Both the position numbers and the translations under genes were made by a program. Of a stretch of 64,000 nucleotides of DNA, positions 35,901 through 44,320 are shown in pieces. Source of the stretch: UBA1941 sp046329555. GTDB taxonomy: Bacteria > Bacteroidota > Bacteroidia > Chitinophagales > LD1. The stretch is taken from assembly GCA_046329555.1 (NCBI GenBank), contig JAXLUK010000001.1:434001-498000 (forward strand), read 5' to 3'. The notes beneath the pieces are model-generated. The model saw only the letters and a list, made by a program, of their open reading frames with translations, was not told the DNA's origin and did not search any database. The first letter of the stretch is position 1, and the number at the start of each line of letters is the position of its first letter.

Positions 35901-37509
35901 TACCGATATGACATAAAAAACCATCGAATAATCCACCTTGATAATTACTGTGCAATACGCCGGCACTGGTGGGAAAATTACTGCTCATGGTGCCTCCACA
36001 AACATAAATACCCAAACCCTTGTCTAAGGCAATGGAATAGCAGGCATCATCGCTGGTTCCACCCAAGTAGGTACTGTAGATGAGCGACGAAAGCGAACTA
36101 TTTATTTTGAATAAACAGCCGTCCTGGCCGCCGTGATTGGTGGTTTGCGGGGCGCCCGGGGTCACCGGAAAATCTGTTGAGAACGTACTGGAAGCCACAT
36201 AGGCATTTCCGGCATTATCAACCAGAATTTCCCCGCGGTTTTGATCACCGTAATTGCGCTTGAGGTTACCAAAACTGAATTCCTTTCCATCAAAATTAAT
36301 TCCATCTTCTCCGCTGCCGCCTACAAAGGTACTTGCCACCAAGGCCGTGCCGGAACTATTCAATTTGGTGACTACAATATCTCCTAATCCACCCTTAGTA
36401 GTTTTATAGGCTCCTGGTGTAACCGGATAATTTGATGAGTAAGATACCCCATAGATCAATAGATTATTCTGATCATCTACTACCAAACTATTTGGCGTTT
36501 CGTTGCTGCTGCCGCCGATGTAAGTAGAATACATTATAGCAGTGCCGCTGCTGTTAAATTTGGTAATGCCCATATCGCAGGCAAAGCCAATGCCCGCACC
36601 ATCACCAGAGCCGGTACCGTCGTCGCCACCGCCCCATGACGATTGAAACGCCCCCGTACTGGTTGGATAGGAACCGCCAAACTGACTTTGATTAATATAT
36701 CCCCCGATATACATATTGCCAGCAGCATCGTAGGTTGCCGTATAGCCCCAATTATCTGCCGTAGCGCCGGTGTAACTGGAGAATACCAGTGTAGGATCAA
36801 TCACCAACGTATCCTGCGAACTAACAGAACCATTGACGGAAAAGCGCAAATGTTGCTCGCCATCAACACGGTATGCAACGGAAACTGATTTTTGATGACT
36901 TTTCCAGGCAACGGGCGCTAGCTCGCGAAACTGCCCTATTGAGGTTTGATAATGCAATTCACCCTCGTTCAAACGCCAATCTGAAACACCCTCATAACAC
37001 AAGTCGATGTGGTGAAAGTCAGCACCAGGTTTTACCAGAAAACTATACTTCATGCCATCGCCATCCCCTTCCAGTTGCATATCAATACCCGGCCAAAGCT
37101 CTTGATAAACCAAAGTTTCGTAGGCATGAACCTGTGATTTCCATCGGGCCGGATTATTCCCTAGAAAGAAATTTTCATAGCTGGCAGATGGTCCATATTT
37201 CCGGATCACAGGGTGTGGATTGGCTCCGTTAAATCGAATCCGGAAATAATGCTGCTGAATGGGTGTTGAATCGCCATGATGATGCGCGCGTTCCAGTGCT
37301 GCACCATCGTACATCCAGATGCCAATAAAACTATCGGTGCAGAAAATGGCTCCGGCAGCTAATTTGGCACGAAACCGCAACCCGGCATCCCACTGACCCA
37401 GATTTTCAGTAAAGCGCAACGTTGATGGCGCGGCATGCAGGTGAGATTTTTCGGCATACGAAAAACAACAGGCGTTAATAGCCAATAACAGTATGCCAAT
37501 TTTTTTCAC
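32995..37509 (-). CDS. Giant T9SS surface protein: DUF7948, SBBP propeller, eight PKD domains, CHU_C tail
   Basis: 1504 residues. A GTG at 37509 starts a signal peptide (KKIGILLLAINACCFSYA). The next region, RFTENLGQWDAGLRFRAKL and its continuation, fits the DUF7948 domain. Residues about 180-640 carry SBBP-type propeller units (STYLGGTSDDACYSIALD, TFVGGSGEDG). About residues 755-1420 hold eight PKD domains with WxFGDG cores, one of them degenerate (YVWNYGNG). The end AFSPNGDGVNDRVYV with FRIYNRWGQLVYHG is the gliding-motility-type CHU_C (type B) sorting domain. It should be exported by T9SS, folded outside, and act as an adhesin or structural fibre with its PorP/SprF partner. The longer frame to 37740 would precede the signal peptide and is rejected. 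Confidence 0.88.
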   Translation of the reverse strand: MKKIGILLLAINACCFSYAEKSHLHAAPSTLRFTENLGQWDAGLRFRAKLAAGAIFCTDSFIGIWMYDGAALERAHHHGDSTPIQQHYFRIRFNGANPHPVIRKYGPSASYENFFLGNNPARWKSQVHAYETLVYQELWPGIDMQLEGDGDGMKYSFLVKPGADFHHIDLCYEGVSDWRLNEGELHYQTSIGQFRELAPVAWKSHQKSVSVAYRVDGEQHLRFSVNGSVSSQDTLVIDPTLVFSSYTGATADNWGYTATYDAAGNMYIGGYINQSQFGGSYPTSTGAFQSSWGGGDDGTGSGDGAGIGFACDMGITKFNSSGTAIMYSTYIGGSSNETPNSLVVDDQNNLLIYGVSYSSNYPVTPGAYKTTKGGLGDIVVTKLNSSGTALVASTFVGGSGEDGINFDGKEFSFGNLKRNYGDQNRGEILVDNAGNAYVASSTFSTDFPVTPGAPQTTNHGGQDGCLFKINSSLSSLIYSTYLGGTSDDACYSIALDKGLGIYVCGGTMSSNFPTSAGVLHSNYQGGLFDGFLCHIGTGGNLLRSTYLGTPGNDQVYFVKLDYEDSVYVVGQTTGAYPVQNANYSNPNSGQFIAQLRSDLSAHVFSTVFGNGSGAPNVSPTAFLVDTCKNIYVAGWGTNDVTFQNFQNPMFNMPITNDALKSSTDGTDFYFIVLKKQASSLLYGSYFGGNGIEHVDGGTSRFDPRGVIYEAICAGCGGSSFTPTTPGVWAPNNGSPNCNELGLKLAFNLSGTKVTVKANPRSTGCVPLTVNFVATTSPGASVTWYFGDGATSNQFNPVHTYTDTGVYQVMLVGVDPNSCNNRDTAYIDVWVRNDSLTANFLPNLQVSCYQKQLAIGVTNYPTSSYLWNFGDGTTSSAAGNVVKTYTNPGTYNVKLTVTDTTKCNLQTSFNTQVYVPPVVRVALQPVDTIGCIPLTVSFGNVTNNTNAGAYTWYFGDGDSSNLKNPTHTYLHGGNYTAMVILDDTLSCNKKDTAYIRIIAVDSFADASFITTNQFYFCDSVRVQVQSFYNTEQWEFWNFGDGFTSTSNPVTHTYYAPTFDTITHFIYDSTKICKQYDTAKVIISLNPLTTRISVPDSIGCVPFTATLYGVSPLLTTHFYWFFPDGDSASGTPVQHTFSPTGTYPVYCISIDSNACVNRDSNVTQIVVIDDSTRANFSIQILNDCDSDLYVKLTNTSTNATHYVWNYGNGQTSTDTNSAQHYNLPGTYTISLWAEDTSRCHPRDSITKTVTLKPNSIIDFELEDICLGQTVFFLNKSNPKATYNWLFGDGQSSGLYSPSHTYQNFGVYQVQLQMVDTSTCNVYDTLTKPVTVYAQPIAAYATPGDTFWYEHDVVFTNESQFYNTSVWTFEDGFVTNETSPVYAFHNNVGWTTVCLEVYNAGAPCRDTLCDSIYIRFQALLGVPNAFSPNGDGVNDRVYVEGRGIVKLEFRIYNRWGQLVYHGTDQKEGWDGTYHGEPQEMEVYTYTVDAWLINKQYVPLKGNITLLR

Positions 37510-37670
37510 AAATAGTGTCTGACTCAAAGGTAATGATTTCAAGACGAATAGCGCGGGATGGAAGTTGGGTGAGACGGCAACTTCATCATCTCTTAAAAAA
37601 ACTAAAAAACAAAGGTCTGGCAAGAACTTCGTATTAGAAAAAGAAACTATTTTCAATTTAAATTGCAGCC

Positions 37671-38564
37671 ATGAAAAAATTAGTACTGACCACCGCCATT
37701 GCCTTCCTTCAACTGGCCGTATGGGCCCAACTTCAACCAACTGGTAACCTCACTATCTTCTCAGAAGATGGCTATAAATTCTACCTCATCCTGAATGGTG
37801 AGCGCCAGAACGATAAGCCGGAAACTAACATTCGTCTGGAAGAGCTAACACAACCCTATTATAACGCCAAGATCATTTTTGAAGATAAAACCAAGGGAGA
37901 AATCAGCAAGAACGCCCTGATGCTGACTGATGCCGACGGCCAATTCACTGATGTTACATACAAAATTAAATCAGGAAAGGATGGCAAGCAGGTGCTTCGT
38001 TATTTTAGCAGTACGCCTATTGTGCCCAATATGCCGCCACCTTCACGTCCTGTTGGCGTACCAGTTTACCACTTTGGCGTAACTACCGCAGTAGTGCCGG
38101 CAACCACAACCACCGTTACTACCACAACAACTACCCCAGGCACAACCGTTACCGTGGGCGTTCCGGGTATAAATGTTCAGATCACCGATCCACTGCTGGT
38201 AGAACAACACACTACAACTACTACCACAACTACCCACACCAATGTTCCACCTGCGCAACAAGTACCAGCCGGATGTGTTTACGCCATGGCTCCGGGAAAT
38301 TTTCAATCGGCATTGGCCAGCATTTCAAAAAGTGGTTTTGACGAAACGCGTTTGTCAACTGCCAAATCTGTACTGAACAGCAACTGCGTTAGCTGCAACC
38401 AGATTATTCAGATTTGTAAAATCTTCAGTTTTGAAGAAACCAAACTCGCATTTGCCAAGTTTGCCTACGGCCGTTGTGTAGATCCACAAAATTATTTCAC
38501 GGTAAACGACGTTTTTAGCTTTGATAGCAGCAAGGAAGACCTCAACGGATTCATTGCTCGCTAG
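37671..38564 (+). CDS. DUF4476 domain secreted protein with Thr-rich linker
   Basis: 297 residues. Signal peptide (MKKLVLTTAIAFLQLAVWAQ), an N-terminal beta domain (about residues 25-115), a linker made almost entirely of Thr, Val, Pro and Gly (about 135-200, with runs like TTTTVTTTTTTPGTT), and a C-terminal DUF4476 helical domain (FQSALASISKSGFDETRL, CNQIIQICKIFSFEETKL). DUF4476 is widespread in Bacteroidota, with no known activity. The Thr-rich linker may be O-glycosylated (inference). Divergent from the giant T9SS gene; the next gene is 24 bp downstream on the same strand. Confidence 0.85.
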   Translation: MKKLVLTTAIAFLQLAVWAQLQPTGNLTIFSEDGYKFYLILNGERQNDKPETNIRLEELTQPYYNAKIIFEDKTKGEISKNALMLTDADGQFTDVTYKIKSGKDGKQVLRYFSSTPIVPNMPPPSRPVGVPVYHFGVTTAVVPATTTTVTTTTTTPGTTVTVGVPGINVQITDPLLVEQHTTTTTTTTHTNVPPAQQVPAGCVYAMAPGNFQSALASISKSGFDETRLSTAKSVLNSNCVSCNQIIQICKIFSFEETKLAFAKFAYGRCVDPQNYFTVNDVFSFDSSKEDLNGFIAR

Positions 38565-38588
38565 TCGTTCTGCTAAAAAGTATTAGTT

Positions 38589-39113
38589 ATGGAAAAACTG
38601 GGAGATATCGCATTGATATGCGCGCCTTTACTCATCGTATGTACCGGCGTTATTTTTCTGATTCAGAAGTTCCTGCAGCGCGATAAGGAGTTACGGCTGC
38701 TGGAGCTTCGCATGGCAGAAAGTAAAGATACGCGCCTGTTACGCCTGCAGGCTTATGAGCGTATGGTGTTACTGTTAGAGCGTATGGCTCCCGGAGCAGT
38801 GATTTCCAGAGTCATTGAACCAGATATGCTCAGCAGCGAATTGCAATTGGCTATCGTAAAATCGATTCGCAGCGAGTTTGAACATAATTTGTCGCAGCAA
38901 TTGTATATATCCTCGAACGCCTGGAATCTGGCCGTTTCTGCGCGCGATGAAACGGTGAAAACCATCAGTCTCATCGCCGCCAAAGTTCCGGTAGATGCTA
39001 CCGCTAATCAACTGGCCAGAACTATTTTGGAAGCTTTTTCTAATGCCGGACAACTCATGCCATCACAAACGGCATTAGAGTTCCTAAAGGAAGAGGCTCG
39101 TGAGTTGATGTAA
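38589..39113 (+). CDS. Membrane-anchored helical protein (DUF7935-like)
   Basis: 174 residues. One N-terminal transmembrane helix (IALICAPLLIVCTGVIFLI), then a basic coiled segment (DKELRLLELRMAESKDTRLLRLQAYERMVLLLERM) and a helical domain ending LEFLKEEARELM. The LQAYERMVLLLERMAPG and EFEHNLSQQLYIS blocks recall a Bacteroidota-only family I know as DUF7935; function unknown. It follows the DUF4476 gene by 24 bp and converges with a tiny gene at 39122. Confidence 0.6.
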   Translation: MEKLGDIALICAPLLIVCTGVIFLIQKFLQRDKELRLLELRMAESKDTRLLRLQAYERMVLLLERMAPGAVISRVIEPDMLSSELQLAIVKSIRSEFEHNLSQQLYISSNAWNLAVSARDETVKTISLIAAKVPVDATANQLARTILEAFSNAGQLMPSQTALEFLKEEARELM

Positions 39114-39121
39114 ACACTAGT

Positions 39122-39319
39122 TTACCAGGTAACCGTTTCAAACAAAGCAGGCATTTCAGCCATATCATCCAAGGCAGAAAGGGTGAATTGAATATCATCC
39201 CACAATTGTTGCAGTTCGGCGCTGCCTGAAATGGCTTGGTGTAGGGCCGCTGCATCCGCTGCATTCAGTTCTCCGTAGGCCAGTAAAATCAATTTGTTTT
39301 TAGTAGAAATTTCTTCCAT
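39122..39319 (-). CDS. Small conserved-looking cytosolic protein
   Basis: 65 residues, acidic and helical: MEEISTKNKLILLAYGELN, then AADAAALHQAISGSAELQQLWDDIQ in two parts. The pattern (a helix, a GELN turn, then an amphipathic helix) recalls the N-terminal part of anti-sigma-type zinc-finger-less proteins in Bacteroidota. There is no Cys/His cluster, so a metal site is excluded. The ATG is preceded by a TATTTCG box only 4 nt upstream. It is included because it fills the gap between convergent genes exactly; no experimental family is known to me. Confidence 0.5.
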   Translation of the reverse strand: MEEISTKNKLILLAYGELNAADAAALHQAISGSAELQQLWDDIQFTLSALDDMAEMPALFETVTW

Positions 39320-39402
39320 CGCGAAATATTTTGCCCTTTAAACGCCGCGTTTAGAGAATTATTTCTTCGGAAATAAAAAATTTGCTGTTTTTTTCGTTTC
39401 AG

Positions 39403-40575
39403 ATGAGCAAGACAACAGCATACTCCATTCCCACTATCCTGATTTTTTGTTTGATGACGCTGAGTTTTCAAATGCAAGGCCAGAATAATATCGGCATTGG
39501 TACACCTGCGCCCGATCCGAGCGCTGTGCTAGAATTAAAATCGACTGACAAAGGCGTATTGATCCCAAGAGTAACTGCTTTGCAGCGATTAAGTATTGCC
39601 GCACCAGCCGAAGGATTGATGGTTTACGATATAGATTCTTCTTGCTTCTTTTTCTTTTCAACGCAATGGAAATCGCTTTGCCGGAATGGATTGCCGGGTG
39701 CAACAGGACCAACAGGTGCTAACGGAGTAACAGGAGCAACAGGCGATACGGGTCCGGCCGGGCCTGCAGGAGCGATTGGTGGAACCGGGCCAGTAGGTCC
39801 GGCCGGTGCAACCGGGCCCAGCGGCGTAGCCGGTAATACTGGCCCAACTGGTGCTACAGGTCCCTCCGGAAACGATGGAGGAACAGGCCCTGCTGGCATT
39901 CCGGGCATTACCGGCCCAACGGGCGTAACAGGCCCAACGGGTGCAGGTATGGGGCCGGCCGGACCTACCGGAGACACGGGTCCTACCGGCCCCACAGGCC
40001 CGAGTGGAACGTCTGGCATTTGTGCGGCAGCCGTCACCAATTATGTGGCAAAATTTACCAGCAGTTCGCAAATCTGTAATAGCATTATATACGACGATGG
40101 CACCAATGTGGGCATTGCCACCGCACTGCCATCAGAGCGCCTCACGGTAAATGGCAATGAATTGTTAGATGGCGCATTGAAAGGAACGGTGCGCTATTAC
40201 GTGAACTCAACTGCAGTATCGGGCACGGTAACTACTGATGTTGATTATCTCACCCTAAATGGCGTAGCTCCGGGAGCAACGGCTGGAACTTACCTGGTGC
40301 GCTTTAGTTGGTGCGGAACGGACCATGAAATTTTTCCTAACACGGACGTCATGTCGATTGATTACACGGGCGACAGCGGTGCCGGGAATACGCGATTGAC
40401 CAACACAGGATTCCTAATGAGTTACCTCACCAACGACCGCGAAATCTGCAATTCGTGGGAAACTGTTGTGAATATAAGCGCAGGGCAGAGTTGGACTTTT
40501 AAAATCAAAATCATGGGTAGCGTTAAAAAAGGCGAGTTATTCAACGGTACCATTTCTGCTATCCGGGTCAATTAA
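39403..40575 (+). CDS. Secreted protein with collagen-like Gly-X-Thr/Pro repeats
   Basis: 390 residues. A signal peptide (IPTILIFCLMTLSFQMQG) is followed by the Bacteroidota tip motif NIGIGTPAPDPSAVLEL and KGVLIPRVT, then about 35 collagen triplets (GATGPTGANGVTGATGDTG type) from about residue 100 to 210. The C-terminal 180 residues form a beta-rich globular domain ending VKKGELFNGTISAIRVN. The layout resembles bacterial collagen-like exosporium or pilus-tip proteins and phage tail-fibre-like surface proteins; it likely trimerises. The ATG at 39403 starts the signal peptide. No enzyme motif is present. Confidence 0.75.
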   Translation: MSKTTAYSIPTILIFCLMTLSFQMQGQNNIGIGTPAPDPSAVLELKSTDKGVLIPRVTALQRLSIAAPAEGLMVYDIDSSCFFFFSTQWKSLCRNGLPGATGPTGANGVTGATGDTGPAGPAGAIGGTGPVGPAGATGPSGVAGNTGPTGATGPSGNDGGTGPAGIPGITGPTGVTGPTGAGMGPAGPTGDTGPTGPTGPSGTSGICAAAVTNYVAKFTSSSQICNSIIYDDGTNVGIATALPSERLTVNGNELLDGALKGTVRYYVNSTAVSGTVTTDVDYLTLNGVAPGATAGTYLVRFSWCGTDHEIFPNTDVMSIDYTGDSGAGNTRLTNTGFLMSYLTNDREICNSWETVVNISAGQSWTFKIKIMGSVKKGELFNGTISAIRVN

Positions 40576-40605
40576 TAGCTACCTCGCGATAGTTTCAAAT
40601 CTTCG

Positions 40606-41700
40606 ATGGAAACGAGAAAGTTTTTTGCACCGGGGCGAATTAATCTAATCGGTGAACATTTAGATTACAATGGCGGAAGCGTTCTTCCTGCAGCCATTCA
40701 GCTTGGTATTACTGCCCAAGTTAAATACCGCAACGATGGGCAATTGACCATGCGCAGCGAGGGGCATCCTTTTGAATTTCAGGGGTCACTACAAGCCTTG
40801 CCGCGCACCTATGATACCGCAAACCGCTGGTGCAACTATGTGTTTGCTGTTCTGGAAATATTTCGGCGTGAAAAGTTTTCTGATGGGGTTCCGGAAAGCT
40901 GGAGTTTAGATATCACCTTCTCTTCTACCCTGCCAGAAGGATGCGGACTTTCATCATCGGCTGCTTTAGAAGTTTTATGCGCTGATATTTTTTCGTCTGA
41001 ATTGATTTCGATGAGTCGTCCTGATGTAGCGCTCTTATGCCAGCGTGCGGAAAACGAGTTTATTGGCGTGCAATGCGGCATTATGGATCAGTTTGCCATT
41101 GCCTGTGCCGCACCGCAAGCAGCCTTATTGCTGCAATGCCAGGATCTACGTTATGAAAGCGTTCCGGTTGAGCCCGACGATTATGCCTTTGTGGTGATGA
41201 ATACAGCAGTACCGCGTTCATTAGTGAAAAGTGCTTACAATGAAAGGCGCGCCTCTTGTGAAGCGGCTATTTATGAATTGCAACAACAAGGTTGCTCCTA
41301 TCAATTTTTGGCGGATGCCAGCATGGATGATTTGCCAAAAATTAAAGATGAATTATTGAGAAGAAGAGCGCGTCATGTTATTTCAGAACAGTTGCGCGTG
41401 AAGCATGCGGTTCAGGCACTTCGTGTGGGTGATTTACATACTTTAGGAAGATTATTGAATGCTTCTCATCAATCGCTGGAGTTAGATTATGAAGTAACCG
41501 GCCCTGAGTTGGATGCCTTAGCTTATGCCGCACAAGAAGCGCCTGGATGTTTAGGCGCCCGAATGACTGGCGCCGGTTTTGGCGGATGTGCCATCGCTTT
41601 AGTTAGAAGAAACCAATTCACCAATTTTGAACAACAGGTTAGCGCTGCGTATTTATCTGCTACCGGAAGAAATTGTTCAATGTTCATTGCAGAAATTTAA
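40606..41700 (+). CDS. galK: Galactokinase
   Basis: 364 residues, a GHMP kinase. N-terminal substrate block FAPGRINLIGEHLDYNGGSVLP (usual form GEHxDY, here L for T), ATP-binding loop PEGCGLSSSAALEV, and the C-terminal MTGAGFGGCAIALV motif. It phosphorylates galactose at C1 in the Leloir pathway. GalT, galE and galM are not nearby, and the neighbours are secreted-protein genes, so it is a stand-alone unit. A GATAGTTTC box about 12 nt upstream may be its promoter. Confidence 0.93.
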   Translation: METRKFFAPGRINLIGEHLDYNGGSVLPAAIQLGITAQVKYRNDGQLTMRSEGHPFEFQGSLQALPRTYDTANRWCNYVFAVLEIFRREKFSDGVPESWSLDITFSSTLPEGCGLSSSAALEVLCADIFSSELISMSRPDVALLCQRAENEFIGVQCGIMDQFAIACAAPQAALLLQCQDLRYESVPVEPDDYAFVVMNTAVPRSLVKSAYNERRASCEAAIYELQQQGCSYQFLADASMDDLPKIKDELLRRRARHVISEQLRVKHAVQALRVGDLHTLGRLLNASHQSLELDYEVTGPELDALAYAAQEAPGCLGARMTGAGFGGCAIALVRRNQFTNFEQQVSAAYLSATGRNCSMFIAEI

Positions 41701-41785
41701 GCCTGTAGATGCTGCATCAGCGTAATAAAAGAAATTGAGTTGAAACAATTTGCAAGCGTTTCCGTAAACGCTGCAAACTATTGAC

Positions 41786-43597
41786 ATGACTCGGCTCTAC
41801 GCATTGATGGTATTGGCATTGGCTGGTACAATCACCACAAACGCTCAAACCTCTTATTCTTCTTCGCTGTATGGCAGCGGCAGTATGAACAACAACCAAA
41901 TCGATTTTGCCTATACCGCAAAATCTGGTTGGAATGGGTATATACTATCTGGTGCCGACAATCTTCGCCAGGCGCCCGGTGCGCCTATGTCGCCCGAAGT
42001 TGCTCCTCCACAGGCGCGCATTTTTAAAATTGTATCAGGCCATGTAGTTCCTGTTTGGGAAGCGCAGCAGGCGGTGAGTACATTAGCAGCAGATAGCAAC
42101 AAATCATTCCAGCAGTTAAAATTCGAATATTCACCTAGCCTGCATTGCTTCGTGAATATTTTCGATCCACAAAACAGCGGCCAGGATCACCATCGGGTAC
42201 AACTTTTTGATACCGCCTTTCACTTAATTGCAGATATACCTGCGGCTATACAATTTGCAGGAGATATTCAATTTGAAGTTGCAGGAGCTGATACTTTCGC
42301 CTATTCGTTTGTTACCCGCAATTACGGTTATAGCATTGTGAAACGCCGTATGGAAAGTTTTGAACGGTTCAATGAAGTTTGGACTATCTCAACCCAAGCC
42401 GATGATACAGTACAAACGCAATTACGCACAGGCTCGTGTGTTGCCGAGAGCGTATCTATAAATGCGAACGACTACTTCCGTCCATCAAGCTTATCTGGTG
42501 CCATGTATGGCGACAGTACGATCATGGCTGTTGCCGAAAGAAATACCAGTTTAGTTCGGGTTTGGATTGGCAAGGATGGCGCCTGTCGGGAGTTTGCTCG
42601 GATCGGTGGCAGTGATAACACCTTCAATACAGAAACCTGGATGGACGGTGCGATGTCGCTATCGGCAATCAGTGATTTTCAGGTGGTCAATAGCTGGGGA
42701 ACCGATTCCATTTGTGTAACGATTTATGCTCAGGGAGGATGTTCTTCTGTAACAGCTAAAGGCCTGCTATGCATGTGGTATCCGGCCAGCCATCAAATCA
42801 GGGTATTGCAACAAACTGATTTGGGCTTGTTAAGTAATAATTTTGGTTCCTACCGTGTTGCCACAAACAACATTGGCGATATGAACAGCATCCTAAATGC
42901 TCCGAAACTGGCATGCTTCGGCACAGGTCAAGGCCGCCCAGGCAGTGGTCCCGGAGATTATCCGGGTTATTTCCCCATCAACAACGGTGGTCAAATCGAC
43001 TTACGCGTACCCGGTGACGCAACACCTATTGTTGCCATCAACTATACCAATTTGATGAACTGGTCAGGCAAATTGCGCGTGGCTTCCGCAAGCGCGGTGC
43101 CTTATATGGAAACAGATATTCGTCAGCCTTATATACAGTGTAATTCCGTAGGCGACTCCATTTTATTAACGGTAACCGGAATGGCTACAGTAGACGCCTG
43201 GAATACTACTGATGAGGCCAGCACTACTTTGATGGTACCAGCCAATGTTGATGCCTGGTACATGTGTAAGGGCAAAACTTCAGCAGAAATGTTTGGCACC
43301 GTATATTCAGGATTGGTAGAAGTTCAGGATGGCAGTTGCGTTGGTCGTTCAACCGCGCCGGCCGGTATTGGTCAGGCTGCAGTAGCACCAACATTTATTG
43401 CCGTTCCAAACCCTTCCAGCGGAAAGATTAGAATTGTTTACAGCGGAAAAGACACGCCAATTATCACGAATAAATTAGGTGAAAAAATAGAAGCCAATAT
43501 CTATCGCGCTCCGGGCGGATACTATGCATATATTGATCAGGCAGGGGTTTACTTTGTGATTACTGCAGGTGGTACGTTACGGGTGGTAATTGTTTAA
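41786..43597 (+). CDS. Secreted protein with T9SS type A sorting tail
   Basis: 603 residues. Signal peptide (MTRLYALMVLALAGTITTNAQ), a long beta-rich region with propeller-like repeats (residues about 20-520) that matches no family I recognise, and a C-terminal tail PTFIAVPNPSSGKIRIVYSG ending GVYFVITAGGTLRVVIV. That tail fits the T9SS type A sorting domain. It should be exported across the outer membrane by T9SS and attached to the surface or released. A strong terminator follows 22 nt after the stop, so it is monocistronic. Confidence 0.75.
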   Translation: MTRLYALMVLALAGTITTNAQTSYSSSLYGSGSMNNNQIDFAYTAKSGWNGYILSGADNLRQAPGAPMSPEVAPPQARIFKIVSGHVVPVWEAQQAVSTLAADSNKSFQQLKFEYSPSLHCFVNIFDPQNSGQDHHRVQLFDTAFHLIADIPAAIQFAGDIQFEVAGADTFAYSFVTRNYGYSIVKRRMESFERFNEVWTISTQADDTVQTQLRTGSCVAESVSINANDYFRPSSLSGAMYGDSTIMAVAERNTSLVRVWIGKDGACREFARIGGSDNTFNTETWMDGAMSLSAISDFQVVNSWGTDSICVTIYAQGGCSSVTAKGLLCMWYPASHQIRVLQQTDLGLLSNNFGSYRVATNNIGDMNSILNAPKLACFGTGQGRPGSGPGDYPGYFPINNGGQIDLRVPGDATPIVAINYTNLMNWSGKLRVASASAVPYMETDIRQPYIQCNSVGDSILLTVTGMATVDAWNTTDEASTTLMVPANVDAWYMCKGKTSAEMFGTVYSGLVEVQDGSCVGRSTAPAGIGQAAVAPTFIAVPNPSSGKIRIVYSGKDTPIITNKLGEKIEANIYRAPGGYYAYIDQAGVYFVITAGGTLRVVIV

Positions 43598-43619
43598 GAT
43601 TTTCTCATAACAGGTTAGA

Positions 43620-43650
43620 AGCGGGGGGAGTTCCTCCCGCTTTTTTTTTT
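43620..43650 (+). terminator. Intrinsic terminator after the T9SS protein gene
   Basis: Stem AGCGGGGGG / CCTCCCGCT, 9 bp with one G-U pair, a 4-nt loop, then ten T residues (43641-43650). Confidence 0.88.
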
Positions 43651-43659
43651 GACCGGCCG

Positions 43660-43985
43660 CTACACCTCAACAAGAAAGTAGATGAAATCCTATTCAGCGC
43701 GCTGCCAAGGCGGCGCCAGGCGCGCCGATTACTGAAAGATCCTTTACGGCGCCGGGCGGCAGCGATAGTAGTGGAAAGCGTTTTTGGCCGGCGCGAGGCC
43801 AGATCATAAAAGACCAGCAATGTTATTTATGAAATGATACTGTAGCTGATGCACAGCGCTATTTTTTAGGGGAAACATGGCCGGTGTTGCGCGAAAGAAA
43901 AGCGCGGCCAAAAACCTTGGGAACGGATAGCGCGACCCCAATTTATTGGGGGGCCGCCATCATCATCATGATCATGCAATAAAAA
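43660..43985 (-). repeat. GC-rich intergenic element with GATGATG head, copy F
   Basis: Read on the minus strand, it begins GATGATGATGGCGGCCCCCC about 10 nt past the stop of the lipoprotein gene at 43997. It then has the hairpin CCCCAATttATTGGGG (43936-43951) and a 14-bp inverted repeat (43780-43794 against 43902-43915) about 108 nt apart. No reading frame is convincing. This is the longest copy in the window and the only one with this large outer inverted repeat. Confidence 0.55.
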
Positions 43986-43996
43986 CGTTCGCCGCC

Positions 43997-44320
43997 TTAT
44001 TTGACGCTTCTAATTTTTGTGATCACCACAGGTGTTGCATGACTGCAACCGCGTGGCTGTTTCACCTTGCTGTAGCGATAGCTGAAGGTCACCTTCAATC
44101 CTTCTTTCAAAAATGCGCTATCCATTTGCACCGGATAGAATTGGATGTTTTCTCCGTCTGCCGTGGTTTCAATCACCGCCTTGCAACCAACGGCAGGAGC
44201 CACATGTACCACGCCGCTGGCGCTTAATGTTTTTGTTTTACTGCCTCCGGCAGCAATTGTTTTAGAGCTGGCACAGCCCAGCAAAAAGAAGCCCGTAATG
44301 CCGATCCAAAGGTTTTTCAT
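43997..44320 (-). CDS. Small lipoprotein of unknown function
   Basis: 107 residues. Lipoprotein signal MKNLWIGITGFFLLGC, then a beta-rich domain (VVHVAPAVGCKAVIETTADG, KVTFSYRYSKVKQPRGC). Two further Cys (in VGCKAV and PRGCSH) could form a disulfide. No family recognised. The ATG overlaps the TAA of the upstream T9SS gene by one base, so the two are translationally coupled; the longer frame to 44452 lies inside that gene and is rejected. Confidence 0.65.
   Translation of the reverse strand: MKNLWIGITGFFLLGCASSKTIAAGGSKTKTLSASGVVHVAPAVGCKAVIETTADGENIQFYPVQMDSAFLKEGLKVTFSYRYSKVKQPRGCSHATPVVITKIRSVK

Noticed and set aside
39624..40071. Two Pro/Gly/Cys-rich ORFs antisense to the collagen-like gene
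   Set aside because: They mirror the collagen triplet repeats on the other strand; the sense gene has a signal peptide and a family motif.
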